From: Euwallacea fornicatus
Lineage: Eukaryota; Arthropoda; Insecta; Coleoptera; Curculionidae
Reading direction: 5' to 3'
Length of the DNA stretch: 64,000 nucleotides
Assembly: GCF_040115645.1 (NCBI RefSeq)
Contig: NW_027096032.1
Span: 310,001 to 374,000, forward strand
Made by a program: the position numbers and the translations under genes. Under the pieces are notes generated by a model. That model ran no database searches. It was not told the origin of the DNA and saw only the letters and a program-made list of their open reading frames with translations. Below are positions 12,174-25,384 of this stretch, one piece after another; the first letter of the stretch is position 1, and each line of letters starts with the position of its first letter.

Positions 12174-13042
12174 CCAAATACCTACAAAATTTGACCACAG
12201 AATCACCTCTTTGAGCACTTCATCATGACTCATAAGGCTTCATTCTGTCTTCGTGAGTTTTCTAGAAAACGAGTAATTTATGTGTTCAAACACACATCTT
12301 TCGTGACTTTTCAAGATTTGAACCTACGTAACTTCGGCAAATGAGCTCCAAATACCTTCAAAATTTGACAACAGAATCACCTCGTGGAGCTCTTCATCAT
12401 GACTAATAAGGCTTCATTCTGTCTTGGTGAGTTTTCTAGAAAACGAGTAATTTATGTGCTCAAACACACATCTTTCGTGACTTTTCAAGATTTGAACCTC
12501 CGTAACTTCGGCAAATGAGCTCCAAATACCTACAAAATTTGACCACAGAATCACCTCTTTGAGCACTTCATCATGACTCATAAGGCTTCATTCTGTCTTG
12601 GTGAGTTTTCTAGAGAACGTCTAATTTATGTGCTCAAACACACAACTTTCGTGACTTTTCCAGCTTTGAACCTCGTAACTTCGGCAAATGAGCTCCAAAT
12701 ACCTTCAAAATTTGACCACAGAATCACCTCTTTGAGCACTTCATCATGACTCATAAGGCTTCATTCTGTCTTGGTGAGTTTTCTAGAAAACGAGTAATTT
12801 ATGTGCTCAAACACACAACTTTCGTGACTTTTCAAGATTTGAACCTCCGTAACTTCGGCAAATGAGCTCCAAATACCTACAAAATTTGACCACAGAATCA
12901 CCTCTTTGAGCACTTCATCATGACTCATAAGGCTTCATTCTGTCTTGGTGAGTTTTCTAGAAAACGAGTAATTTATGTGCTCAAACACACATCTTTCGTG
13001 ACTTTTCAAGATTTGAACCTCCGTAACTTCGGCAAATGAGCT

Positions 13043-14258
13043 CCAAATACCTTCAAAATTTGACCACAGAATCACCTCTTTGATCTCTTCATCATGACTC
13101 ATAAGGCTTCATTCTGTCTTGGTGAGTTTTCTAGAAAACGAGTAATTTATGTGCTCAAACACACATCTTTCGTGACTTTTCAAGATTTGAACCTCCGTAA
13201 CTTCGGCAAATGAGCTCCAAATACCTACAAAATTTGACCACAGAATCACCTCTTTGAGTACTTCATCATGACTCATAAGGCTTCATTCTGTCTTGGTGAG
13301 TTTTCTAGAGAACGTCTAATTTATGTGCTCAAACACACAACTTTCGTGACTTTTCCAGCTTTGAACCTCGTAACTTCGGCAAATGAGCTCCAAATACCTT
13401 CAAAATTTGACCACAGAATCACCTCTTTGAGCACTTCATCATGACTCATAAGGCTTCATTCTGTCTTGGTGAGTTTTCTAGAAAACGAGTAATTTATGTG
13501 CTCAAACACACAACTTTCGTGACTTTTCAAGATTTGAACCTCCGTAACTTCGGCAAATGAGCTCCAAATACCTACAAAATTTGACCTCAGAATCACCTCT
13601 TTGAGCACTTCATCATGACTCATAAGGCTTCATTCTGTCTTGGTGAGTTTTCTAGAAAACGAGTAATTTATGTGCTCAAACACACATCTTTCGTGACTTT
13701 TCAAGATTTGAACCTCCGTAACTTCGGCAAATGAGCTCCAAATACCTTCAAAATTTGACCACAGAATCACCTCTTTGATCTCTTCATCATGACTCATAAG
13801 GCTTCATTCTGTCTTGGTGAGTTTTCTAGAAAACGAGTAATTTATGTGCTCAAACACACATCTTTCGTGACTTTTCAAGATTTGAACCTCCGTAACTTCG
13901 GCAAATGAGCTCCAAATACCTTCAATATTTATTAACAGAATAACCTCGTTGAGCACTTCATCATGACTCATAAGGCTTCATTCTGTCTTGGTGAGTTTTC
14001 TAGAAAACGAGTAATTTATGTGCTCAAACACACATCTTTCGTGACTTTTCAAGATTTGAACCTCCGTAACTTCGGCAAATGAGCTCCAAATACCTACAAA
14101 ATTTGACCACAGAATCACCTCTTTGAGCACTTCATCATGACTCATAAGGCTTCATTCTGTCTTGGTGAGTTTTCTAGAGAACGTCTAATTTATGTGCTCA
14201 AACACACAACTTTCGTGACTTTTCCAGCTTTGAACCTCGTAACTTCGGCAAATGAGCT
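13043..14258 (+). repeat. Seven-unit block, copy 2
   Basis: Partner of 10262-11477. It has gagtacttc and tgacctcag in the same two positions, which occur nowhere else together except a lone gagtacttc near 30292. The following unit (14259) is F-b rather than F-a, ending the match. Confidence 0.87.
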
Positions 14259-14432
14259 CCAAATACCTTCAAAATTTGACCACAGAATCACCTCTTTGAG
14301 CACTTCATCATGACTCATAAGGCTTCATTCTGTCTTGGTGAGTTTTCTAGAAAACGAGTAATTTATGTGCTCAAACACACATCTTTCGTGACTTTTCAAG
14401 ATTTGAACCTCCGTAACTTCGGCAAATGAGCT

Positions 14433-15822
14433 CCAAATACCTACAAAATTTGACCACAGAATCACCTCTTTGAGGACTTCATCATGACTCATAAGGCTTC
14501 ATTCTGTCTTGGTGAGTTTTCTAGAGAACGTCTAATTTATGTGCTCAAACACACAACTTTCGTGACTTTTCCAGCTTTGAACCTCGTAACTTCGGCAAAT
14601 GAGCTCCAAATACCTTCAAAATTTGACCACAGAATCACCTCTTTGATCTCTTCATCATGACTCATAAGGCTTCATTCTGTCTTGGTGAGTTTTCTAGAAA
14701 ACGAGTAATTTATGTGCTCAAACACACATCTTTCGTGACTTTTCAAGATTTGAACCTCCGTAACTTCGGCAAATGAGCTCCAAATACCTTCAATATTTAT
14801 TAACAGAATAACCTCGTTGAGCACTTCATCATGACTCATAAGGCTTCATTCTGTCTTGGTGAGTTTTCTAGAAAACGAGTAATTTATGTGCTCAAACACA
14901 CATCTTTCGTGACTTTTCAAGATTTGAACCTCCGTAACTTCGGCAAATGAGCTCCAAATACCTACAAAATTTGACCACAGAATCACCTCTTTGAGCACTT
15001 CATCATGACTCATAAGGCTTCATTCTGTCTTGGTGAGTTTTCTAGAGAACGTCTAATTTATGTGCTCAAACACACAACTTTCGTGACTTTTCCAGCTTTG
15101 AACCTCGTAACTTCGGCAAATGAGCTCCAAATACCTTCAAAATTTGACCACAGAATCACCTCTTTGAGCACTTCATCATGACTCATAAGGCTTCATTCTG
15201 TCTTGGTGAGTTTTCTAGAAAACGAGTAATTTATGTGCTCAAACACACAACTTTCGTGACTTTTCAAGATTTGAACCTCCGTAACTTCGGCAAATGAGCT
15301 CCAAATACCTTCAAAATTTGACCACAGAATCACCTCTTTGAGCACTTCATCATGACTCATAAGGCTTCATTCTGTCTTGGTGAGTTTTCTAGAAAACGAG
15401 TAATTTATGTGCTCAAACACACATCTTTCGCGACTTTTCAAGATTTGAACCTCCGTAACTTCGACAAATGAGCTCCAAATACCTACAAAATTTGACCACA
15501 GAATCACCTCTTTGAGCACTTCATCATGACTCATAAGGCTTCATTCTGTCTTGGTGAGTTTTCTAGAAAACGAGTAATTTATGTGCTCAAACACACAACT
15601 TTCGTGACTTTTCAAGATTTGAACCTCCGTAACTTCGGCAAATGAGCTCCAAATACCTTCAATATTTATTAACAGAATAACCTCGTTGAGCACTTCATCA
15701 TGACTCATAAGGCTTCATTCTGTCTTGGTGAGTTTTCTAGAAAACGAGTAATTTATGTGCTCAAACACACATCTTTCGTGACTTTTCAAGATTTGAACCT
15801 CCGTAACTTCGGCAAATGAGCT
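14433..15822 (+). repeat. Eight-unit higher-order repeat, copy 1 (1,390 bp)
   Basis: Unit order is Y(gaggacttc)-c, D0-b, T-b, Y-c, F-a, F-(cgcgac, cgacaaatg), Y-a, T-b, starting at 14433, 14606, 14780, 14954, 15127, 15301, 15475 and 15649. Two 173-bp c units make it 1,390 bp. It is followed directly by a second copy at 15823. Confidence 0.9.
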
Positions 15823-17212
15823 CCAAATACCTACAAAATTTGACCACAGAATCACCTCTTTGAGGACTTCATCATGACTCATAAGGCTTCATTCTGTCTT
15901 GGTGAGTTTTCTAGAGAACGTCTAATTTATGTGCTCAAACACACAACTTTCGTGACTTTTCCAGCTTTGAACCTCGTAACTTCGGCAAATGAGCTCCAAA
16001 TACCTTCAAAATTTGACCACAGAATCACCTCTTTGATCTCTTCATCATGACTCATAAGGCTTCATTCTGTCTTGGTGAGTTTTCTAGAAAACGAGTAATT
16101 TATGTGCTCAAACACACATCTTTCGTGACTTTTCAAGATTTGAACCTCCGTAACTTCGGCAAATGAGCTCCAAATACCTTCAATATTTATTAACAGAATA
16201 ACCTCGTTGAGCACTTCATCATGACTCATAAGGCTTCATTCTGTCTTGGTGAGTTTTCTAGAAAACGAGTAATTTATGTGCTCAAACACACATCTTTCGT
16301 GACTTTTCAAGATTTGAACCTCCGTAACTTCGGCAAATGAGCTCCAAATACCTACAAAATTTGACCACAGAATCACCTCTTTGAGCACTTCATCATGACT
16401 CATAAGGCTTCATTCTGTCTTGGTGAGTTTTCTAGAGAACGTCTAATTTATGTGCTCAAACACACAACTTTCGTGACTTTTCCAGCTTTGAACCTCGTAA
16501 CTTCGGCAAATGAGCTCCAAATACCTTCAAAATTTGACCACAGAATCACCTCTTTGAGCACTTCATCATGACTCATAAGGCTTCATTCTGTCTTGGTGAG
16601 TTTTCTAGAAAACGAGTAATTTATGTGCTCAAACACACAACTTTCGTGACTTTTCAAGATTTGAACCTCCGTAACTTCGGCAAATGAGCTCCACATACCT
16701 TCAAAATTTGACCACAGAATCACCTCTTTGAGCACTTCATCATGACTCATAAGGCTTCATTCTGTCTTGGTGAGTTTTCTAGAAAACGAGTAATTTATGT
16801 GCTCAAACACACATCTTTCGCGACTTTTCAAGATTTGAACCTCCGTAACTTCGACAAATGAGCTCCAAATACCTACAAAATTTGACCACAGAATCACCTC
16901 TTTGAGCACTTCATCATGACTCATAAGGCTTCATTCTGTCTTGGTGAGTTTTCTAGAAAACGAGTAATTTATGTGCTCAAACACACAACTTTCGTGACTT
17001 TTCAAGATTTGAACCTCCGTAACTTCGGCAAATGAGCTCCAAATACCTTCAAAATTTGACAACAGAATAACCTCGTGGAGCTCGTCATCATGACTCATAA
17101 GGCTTCATTCTGTCTTGGTGAGTTTTCTAGAAAACGAGTAATTTATGTGCTCAAACACACATCTTTCGTGACTTTTCAAGATTTGAACCTCCGTAACTTC
17201 GGCAAATGAGCT
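15823..17212 (+). repeat. Eight-unit higher-order repeat, copy 2 (1,390 bp)
   Basis: Tandem copy of 14433-15822 with seven of eight units in the same order. The eighth is G-b (17039) instead of T-b. A private ccacatacc replaces ccaaatacc at 16691. The match of gaggacttc, cgcgac and cgacaaatg marks at an exact 1,390-bp offset supports recent tandem duplication. Confidence 0.9.
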
Positions 17213-17386
17213 CCAAATACCTACAAAATTTGACCACAGAATCACCTCTTTGAGCACTTCATCATGACTCATAAGGCTTCATTCTGTCTTCGTGAGTTTT
17301 CTAGAAAACGAGTAATTTATGTGTTCAAACACACATCTTTCGTGACTTTTCAAGATTTGAACCTACGTAACTTCGGCAAATGAGCT

Positions 17387-17561
17387 CCAAATACCTTCAA
17401 AATTTGACCACAGAATCACCTCTTTGAGCACTTCATCATGACTCATAAGGCTTCATTCTGTCTTGGTAAGTTTTCATAGAAAACGAGTTATTTATGTGCT
17501 CAAACACACAACTTTCGTGACTTTTCAAGATTTGAACCTCCGTAACTTCGGCAAATGAGCT
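17387..17561 (+). repeat. 175-bp unit with disrupted palindrome (ttttcatagaaaac)
   Basis: An extra base converts ttttctagaaaac to ttttcatagaaaac, removing the XbaI site and the palindrome. The same unit has gagttattt and, in this copy only, ggtaagttttc. The lesion is repeated at 18084-18258, 697 bp later (four units plus one), showing that one mutated unit was copied with its neighbours (about 17.2-17.6 kb to 17.9-18.3 kb). Confidence 0.88.
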
Positions 17562-18083
17562 CCAAATACCTTCAAAATTTGACAACAGAATAACCTCGTG
17601 GAGCTCGTCATCATGACTCATAAGGCTTCATTCTGTCTTGGTGAGTTTTCTAGAAAACGAGTAATTTATGTGCTCAAACACACATCTTTCGTGACTTTTC
17701 AAGATTTGAACCTCCGTAACTTCGGCAAATGAGCTCCAAATACTTACAAAATTTGACCACAGAATCACCTCTTTGAGCACTTCATCATGACTCATAAGGC
17801 TTCATTCTGTCTTCGTGAGTTTTCTAGAAAACGAGTAATTTATGTGCTCAAACACACATCTTTCGTGACTTTTCAAGATTTGAACCTACGTAACTTCGGC
17901 AAATGAGCTCCAAATACCTTCAAAATTTGACAACAGAATCACATCTTTGAGCACTTCATCATGACTCATAAGGCTTCATTCTGTCTTCGTGAGTTTTCTA
18001 GAAAACGAGTAATTTATGTGTTCAAACACACATCTTTCGTGACTTTTCAAGATTTGAACCTACGTAACTTCGGCAAATGAGCT

Positions 18084-18258
18084 CCAAATACCTTCAAAAT
18101 TTGACCACAGAATCACCTCTTTGAGCACTTCATCATGACTCATAAGGCTTCATTCTGTCTTGGTGAGTTTTCATAGAAAACGAGTTATTTATGTGCTCAA
18201 ACACACAACTTTCGTGACTTTTCAAGATTTGAACCTCCGTAACTTCGGCAAATGAGCT
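18084..18258 (+). repeat. Second 175-bp unit with disrupted palindrome
   Basis: Copy of the unit at 17387 with the same ttttcatagaaaac insertion and gagttattt, but ggtgag instead of ggtaag. The preceding unit (17910) shares gtgttcaaa and acgtaac with the unit before 17387. The next (18259) is a G left half joined to a c right half (agagaacgtct, with a private tatgggctc), so the duplication ended inside that unit. Confidence 0.85.
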
Positions 18259-18953
18259 CCAAATACCTTCAAAATTTGACAACAGAATAACCTCGTGGAG
18301 CTCGTCATCATGACTCATAAGGCTTCATTCTGTCTTGGTGAGTTTTCTAGAGAACGTCTAATTTATGGGCTCAAACACACAACTTTCGTGACTTTTCCAG
18401 CTTTGAACCTCGTAACTTCGGCAAATGAGCTCCAAATACCTTCAAAATTTGACCACAGAATCACCTCTTTGAGCACTTCATCATGACTCATAAGGCTTCA
18501 TTCTGTCTTGGTGAGTTTTCTAGAAAACGAGTAATTTATGTGCTCAAACACACAACTTTCGTGACTTTTCAAGATTTGAACCTCCGTAACTTCGGCAAAT
18601 GAGCTCCAAATACCTTCAATATTTATTAACAGAATAACCTCGTTGAGCACTTCATCATGACTCATAAGGCTTCATTCTGTCTTGGTGAGTTTTCTAGAAA
18701 ACGAGTAATTTATGTGCTCAAACACACTTCTTTCCTGACTTTTCAAGATTTGAATCTCAGGAACTTCGGCAAATGAGCTCCAAATACCTTCAAAATTTGA
18801 CAACAGAATCACCTCGTGGAGCTCTTCATCATGACTAATAAGGCTTCATTCTGTCTTGGTGAGTTTTCTAGAAAACGAGTAATTTATGTGCTCAAACACA
18901 CTTCTTTCCTGACTTTTCAAGATTTGAACCTACGTAACTTCGGCAAATGAGCT

Positions 18954-19301
18954 CCAAATACCTTGAAAATTTGACCACAGAATCACCTCTTTGATCTCTT
19001 CATCATGACTAATAAGGCTGCATTCTGTCTTCGTGAGTTTTCTAGAAAACGAGTAATTTATGTGCTCAAACACACTTCTTTCCTGACTTTTCAAGATTTG
19101 AATCTCAGGAACTTCGGCAAATGAGCTCCAAATACCTTCAAAATTTGACCACAGAATCACCTCTTTGATCTCTTCATCATGACTAATAAGGCTGCATTCT
19201 GTCTTCGTGAGTTTTCTAGAAAACGAGTAATTTATGTGCTCAAACACACTTCTTTCCTGACTTTTCAAGATTTGAATCTCAGGAACTTCGGCAAATGAGC
19301 T
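18954..19301 (+). repeat. Two D-d units with gctgcattctg (minus-strand stop lost)
   Basis: Adjacent units both have gctgcattctg where other units have gcttcattctg (g at 19020 and 19194, 174 bp apart). On the minus strand this changes the one TGA of the main open frame to TGC. Because 174 is 58 codons, the frame then runs through into a 143-codon open stretch (18930-19361). The first unit also has ccttgaaaat for ccttcaaaat. I treat it as satellite, not as a gene. Confidence 0.85.
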
Positions 19302-19475
19302 CCAAATACCTACAAAATTTGACCACAGAATCACCTCTTTGAGCACTTCATCATGACTCATAAGGCTTCATTCTGTCTTGGTGAGTTTTCTAGAAAACGA
19401 GTAATTTATGTGCTCAAACACACAACTTTCGTGACTTTTCAAGATTTGAACCTCCGTAACTTCGGCAAATGAGCT

Positions 19476-20343
19476 CCAAATACCTTCAATATTTATTAAC
19501 AGAATAACCTCGTTGAGCACTTCATCATGACTCATAAGGCTTCATTCTGTCTTGGTGAGTTTTCTAGAAAACGAGTAATTTATGTGCTCAAACACACATC
19601 TTTCGTGACTTTTCAAGATTTGAACCTCCGTAACTTCGGCAAATGAGCTCCAAATACCTACAAAATTTGACCACAGAATCACCTCTTTGAGGACTTCATC
19701 ATGACTCATAAGGCTTCATTCTGTCTTGGTGAGTTTTCTAGAGAACGTCTAATTTATGTGCTCAAACACACAACTTTCGTGACTTTTCCAGCTTTGAACC
19801 TCGTAACTTCGGCAAATGAGCTCCAAATACCTTCAAAATTTGACCACAGAATCACCTCTTTGATCTCTTCATCATGACTCATAAGGCTTCATTCTGTCTT
19901 GGTGAGTTTTCTAGAAAACGAGTAATTTATGTGCTCAAACACACATCTTTCGTGACTTTTCAAGATTTGAACCTCCGTAACTTCGGCAAATGAGCTCCAA
20001 ATACCTTCAATATTTATTAACAGAATAACCTCGTTGAGCACTTCATCATGACTCATAAGGCTTCATTCTGTCTTGGTGAGTTTTCTAGAAAACGAGTAAT
20101 TTATGTGCTCAAACACACAACTTTCGTGACTTTTCAAGATTTGAACCTCCGTAACTTCGGCAAATGAGCTCCGAATACCTACAAAATTTGACCACAGAAT
20201 CACCTCTTTGAGCATTTCATCATGACTCATAAGGCTTCATTCTGTCTTGGTGAGTTTTCTAGAGAACGTCTAATTTATGTGCTCAAACACACAACTTTCG
20301 TGACTTTTCCAGCTTTGAACCTCGTTACTTCGGCAAATGAGCT
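19476..20343 (+). repeat. Copy of the T-b, Y(gaggac)-c, D0-b, T, Y-c series
   Basis: Unit order from 19302 (Y-a) through 20171 (Y-c) repeats that of 15475-16516, offset about 3,827 bp (22 units minus 1). The T unit at 19997 has an a-type right half here. Private changes in the last unit are ctccgaatacc, gagcatttc and cctcgttacttc. Confidence 0.75.
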
Positions 20344-20394
20344 CCAAATACCTTCAAAATTTGACCACAGAATCACCTCTTTGAGCACTTCATC

Positions 20395-23300
20395 ATGACT
20401 CATAAGGCTTCATTCTGTCTTGGTGAGTTTTCTAGAAAACGAGTAATTTATGTGCTCAAACACACAACTTTCGTGACTTTTCAAGATTTGAACCTCCGTA
20501 ACTTCGGCAAATGAGCTCCAAATACCTACAAAATTTGACCACAGAATCACCTCTTTGAGCACTTCATCATGACTCATAAGGCTTCATTCTGTCTTGGTGA
20601 GTTTTCTAGAAAACGAGTAATTTATGTGCTCAAACACACAACTTTCGTGACTTTTCAAGATTTGAACCTCCGTAACTTCGGCAAATGAGCTCCAAATACC
20701 TTCAAAATTTGACCACAGAATCACCTCTTTGAGCACTTCATCATGACTCATAAGGCTTCATTCTGTCTTGGTGAGTTTTCTAGAAAACGAGTAATTTATG
20801 TGCTCAAACACACATCTTTCGTGACTTTTCAAGATTTGAACCTCCGTAACTTCGGCAAATGAGCTCCAAATACCTTCAAAATTTGACCACAGAATCACCT
20901 CTTTGATCTCTTCATCATGACTCATAAGGCTTCATTCTGTCTTGGTGAGTTTTCTAGAAAACGAGTAATTTATGTGCTCAAACACACATCTTTCGTGACT
21001 TTTCAAGATTTGAACCCCCGTAACTTCGGCAAATGAGCTCCAAATACCTTCAATATTTATTAACAGAATAACCTCGTTGAGCACTTCATCATGACTCATA
21101 AGGCTTCATTCTGTCTTGGTGAGTTTTCTAGAAAACGAGTAATTTATGTGCTCAAACACACATCTTTCGTGACTTTTCAAGATTTGAACCTCCGTAACTT
21201 CGGCAAATGAGCTCCAAATACCTTCAAAATTTGACCACAGAATCACCTCTTTGAGGACTTCATCATGACTCATAAGGCTTCATTCTGTCTTGGTGAGTTT
21301 TCTAGAAAACGAGTAATTTATGTGCTCAAACACACATCTTTCGTGACTTTTCAAGATTTGAACCTACGTAACTTCGGCAAATGAGCTCCAAATACCTTCA
21401 AAATTTGACCACAGAATCACCTCTTTGAGCACTTCATCATGACTCATAAGGCTTCATTCTGTCTTGGTGAGTTTTCTAGAGAACGTCTAATTTATGTGCT
21501 CAAACACACAACTTTCGTGACTTTTCCAGCTTTGAACCTCGTAACTTCGGCAAATGAGCTCCAAATACCTTCAAAATTTGACCACAGAATCACCTCTTTG
21601 AGCACTTCATTATGACTCATAAGGCTTCATTCTGTCTTGGTGAGTTTTCTAGAAAACGAGTAATTTATGTGCTCAAACACACAACTTTCGTGACTTTTCA
21701 AGATTTGAACCTCCGTAACTTCGGCAAATGAGCTCCAAATACCTTCAAAATTTGACCACAGAATCACCTCTTTGAGCACTTCATCATGACTCATAAGGCT
21801 TCATTCTGTCTTGGTGAGTTTTCTAGAAAACGAGTAATTTATGTGCTCAAACACACATCTTTCGTGACTTTTCAAGATTTGAACCTCCGTAACTTCGGCA
21901 AATGAGCTCCAAATACCTTCAATATTTATTAACAGAATAACCTCGTTGAGCACTTCATCATGACTCATAAGGCTTCATTCTGTCTTGGTGAGTTTTCTAG
22001 AAAACGAGTAATTTATGTGCTCAAACACACATCTTTCGTGACTTTTCAAGATTTGAACCTCCGTAACTTCGGCAAATGAGCTCCAAATACCTTCAATATT
22101 TAATAACAGAATAACCTCGTTGAGCACTTCATCATGACTCATAAGGCTTCATTCTGTCTTGGTGAGTTTTCTAGAAAACGAGTAATTTATGTGCTCAAAC
22201 ACACATCTTTCGTGACTTTTCAAGATTTGAACCTACGTAACTTCGGCAAATGAGCTCCAAATACCTTCAAAATTTGACCACAGAATCACCTCTTTGAGCA
22301 CTTCATCATGACTCATAAGGCTTCATTCTGTCCTGGTGAGTTTTCTAGAGAACGTCTAATTTATGTGCTCAAACACACAACTTTCGTGACTTTTCCAGCT
22401 TTGAACCTCGTAACTTCGGCAAATGAGCTCCAAATACCTTCAAAATTTGACCACAGAATCACCTCTTTGAGGACTTCATCATGACTCATAAGGCTTCATT
22501 CTGTCTTGGTGAGTTTTCTAGAAAACGAGTAATTTATGTGCTCAAACACACATCTTTCGTGACTTTTCAAGATTTGAACCTACGTAACTTCGGCAAATGA
22601 GCTCCAAATACCTTCAAAATTTGACCACAGAATCACCTCTTTGAGCACTTCATCATGACTCATAAGGCTTCATTCTGTCTTGGTGAGTTTTCTAGAGAAC
22701 GTCTAATTTATGTGCTCAAACACACAACTTTCGTGACTTTTCCAGCTTTGAACCTCGTAACTTCGGCAAATGAGCTCCAAATACCTTCAAAATTTGACCA
22801 CAGAATCACCTCTTTGAGCACTTCATCATGACTCATAAGGCTTCATTCTGTCTTGATGAGTTTTCTAGAAAACGAGTAATTTATGTGCTCAAACACACAA
22901 CTTTCGTGACTTTTCAAGATTTGAACCTCCGTAACTTCGGCAAATGAGCTCCAAATACCTACAAAATTTGACCACAGAATCACCTCTTTGAGCACTTCAT
23001 CATGACTCATAAGGCTTCATTCTGTCTTGGTGAGTTTTCTAGAGAACGTCTAATTTATGTGCTCAAACACACAACTTTCGTGACTTTTCCAGCTTTGAAC
23101 CTCGTAACTTCGGCAAATGAGCTCCAAATACCTTCAAAATTTGACCACAGAATCACCTCTTTGATCTCTTCATCATGACTCATAAGGCTTCATTCTGTCT
23201 TGGTGAGTTTTCTAGAAAACGAGTAATTTATGTGCTCAAACACACATCTTTCGTGACTTTTCAAGATTTGAATCTCCGTAACTTCGGCAAATGAGCTCCA

Positions 23301-24180
23301 AATACCTTCAATATTTATTAACAGAATCACCTCTTTGAGCACTTCATCATGACTCATAAGGCTTCATTCTGTCTTGGTGAGTTTTCTAGAGAACGTCTAA
23401 TTTATGTGCTCAAACACACAACTTTCGTGACTTTTCCAGCTTTGAACCTCGTAACTTCGGCAAATGAGCTCCAAATACCTTCAAAATTTGACCACAGAAT
23501 CACCTCTTTGATCTCTTCATCATGACTCATAAGGCTTCATTCTGTCTTGGTGAGTTTTCTAGAAAACGAGTAATTTATGTGCTCAAACACACATCTTTCG
23601 TGACTTTTCAAGATTTGAATCTCCGTAACTTCGGCAAATGAGCTCCAAATACCTTCAATATTTATTAACAGAATAACCTCGTTGAGCACTTCATCATGAC
23701 TCATAAGGCTTTATTCTGTCTTGGTGAGTTTTCTAGAAAACGAGTAATTTATGTGCTCAAACACACATCTTTCGTGACTTTTCAAGATTTGAACCTCCGT
23801 AACTTCGGCAAATGAGCTCCAAATACCTTCAAAATTTGACAACAGAATCACCTCGTGGAGCACTTCATCATGACTCAAAAGGCTTCATTCTGTCTTGGTG
23901 AGTTTTCTAGAAAACGAGTAATTTATGTGCTCAAAGACACATCTTTCCTGACTTTTCAAGATTTGAATCTCAGGAACTTCGGCAAATGAGCTCCAAATAC
24001 CTTCCAAATTTGACAACAGAATCACCTCGTGGAGCACTTCATCATGACTCAAAAGGCTTCATTCTGTCTTGGTGAGTTTTCTAGAAAACGAGTAATTTAT
24101 GTGCTCAAACACACATCATTCGTGACTTTTCCAGCTTTGAACCTCCGTAACTTCGGCAAATGAGCTCCAAATACCTTCAA
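20395..24180 (+). repeat. Large segmental duplication B, copy 1 (about 3.8 kb)
   Basis: It recurs at about 26132-29570. Matching private marks: gaacccccgtaac (21014/26751), cttcattatgactc (21605/26994), gtcctggtgag (22330/27893), gtcttgatgag (22850/28413), ggctttattctg (23708/29098), tcaaagacac (23931/29321), cttccaaattt (24001/29391) and acatcattcg (24113/29503). The offset steps 5,737, 5,389, 5,563, 5,390, each change being 348, 174 or 173 bp. The copies therefore differ by gains and losses of whole units. Confidence 0.92.
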
Positions 24181-25384
24181 TATTTATTAACAGAATAACC
24201 TCGTTGAGCACTTCATCATGACTCATAAGGCTTCATTCTGTCTTGGTGAGTTTTCTAGAAAACGAGTAATTTATGTGCTCAAACACACATCTTTCGTGAC
24301 TTTTCAAGATTTGAACCTCCGTAACTTCGGCAAATGAGCTCCAAATACCTTCAATATTTATTAACAGAATTACCTCGTTGAGCACTTCATCATGACTCAT
24401 AAGGCTTCATTCTGTCTTGGTGAGTTTTCTAGAAAACGAGTAATTTATGTGCTCAAACACACATCTTTCGTGACTTTTCAAGATTTGAACCTCCGTAACT
24501 TCGGCAAATGAGCTCCAAATACCTTCAATATTTATTAACAGAATAACCTCGTTGAGCACTTCATCATGACTCATAAGGCTTCATTCTGTCTTGGTGAGTT
24601 TTCTAGAAAACGAGTAATTTATGTGCTCAAACACACATCTTTCGTGACTTTTCAAGATTTGAACCTCCGTAACTTCGGCAAATGAGCTCCAAATACCTTC
24701 AATATTTATTAACAGAATAACCTCGTTGAGCACTTCATCATGACTCATAAGGCTTCATTCTGTCTTGGTGAGTTTTCTAGAAAACGAGGAATTTATGTGC
24801 TCAAACACACATCTTTCGCGACTTTTCAAGATTTGAACCTCCGTAACTTCGACAAATGAGCTCCAAATACCTTCAATATTTATTAACAGAATTACCTCGT
24901 TGAGCACTTCATCATGACTCATAAGGCTTCATTCTGTCTTGGTGAGTTTTCTAGAAAACGAGTAATTTATGTGCTCAAACACACATCTTTCGTGACTTTT
25001 CAAGATTTGAACCTCCGTAACTTCGGCAAATGAGCTCCAAATACCTTCAATATTTATTAACAGAATAACCTCGTTGAGCACTTCATCATGACTCATAAGG
25101 CTTCATTCTGTCTTGGTGAGTTTTCTGGAAAACGAGTAATTTATGTGCTCAAACACACATCTTTCGTGACTTTTCAAGATTTGAACCTCCGTAACTTCGG
25201 CAAATGAGCTCCAAATACCTTCAATATTTATTAACAGAATAACCTCGTTGAGCACTTCATCATGACTCATAAGGCTTCATTCTGTCTTGGTGAGTTTTCT
25301 AGAAAACGAGGAATTTATGTGCTCAAACACACATCTTTCGCGACTTTTCAAGATTTGAACCTCCGTAACTTCGACAAATGAGCT
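24167..25384 (+). repeat. Run of seven T-type units
   Basis: Units starting at 24167, 24341, 24515, 24689, 24863, 25037 and 25211 all carry caatatttattaacagaat. Within the run the units from 24341 form two copies of a three-unit repeat (24341-24862 and 24863-25384, 522 bp each). In each, the first unit has agaattacctcg and the third has gaggaattt, cgcgac and cgacaaatg. The second unit of copy 2 has ttttctggaaaac, losing the XbaI site. Confidence 0.92.

Noticed and set aside
17436..17621. 61-codon minus-strand open frame
   Set aside because: Satellite frame altered by the one-base insertion ttttcatagaaaac. The near-identical frame at 18133-18318 arises from the duplicated unit, so this is repeat structure and not a gene family.
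18133..18318. 61-codon minus-strand open frame
   Set aside because: Copy of the frame at 17436-17621 produced by the 697-bp local duplication.
18295..18486. 63-codon plus-strand open frame starting at GTG
   Set aside because: Present only because a G left half is joined to a c right half whose one-base deletion shifts past the usual stop. No ribosome site or protein similarity.
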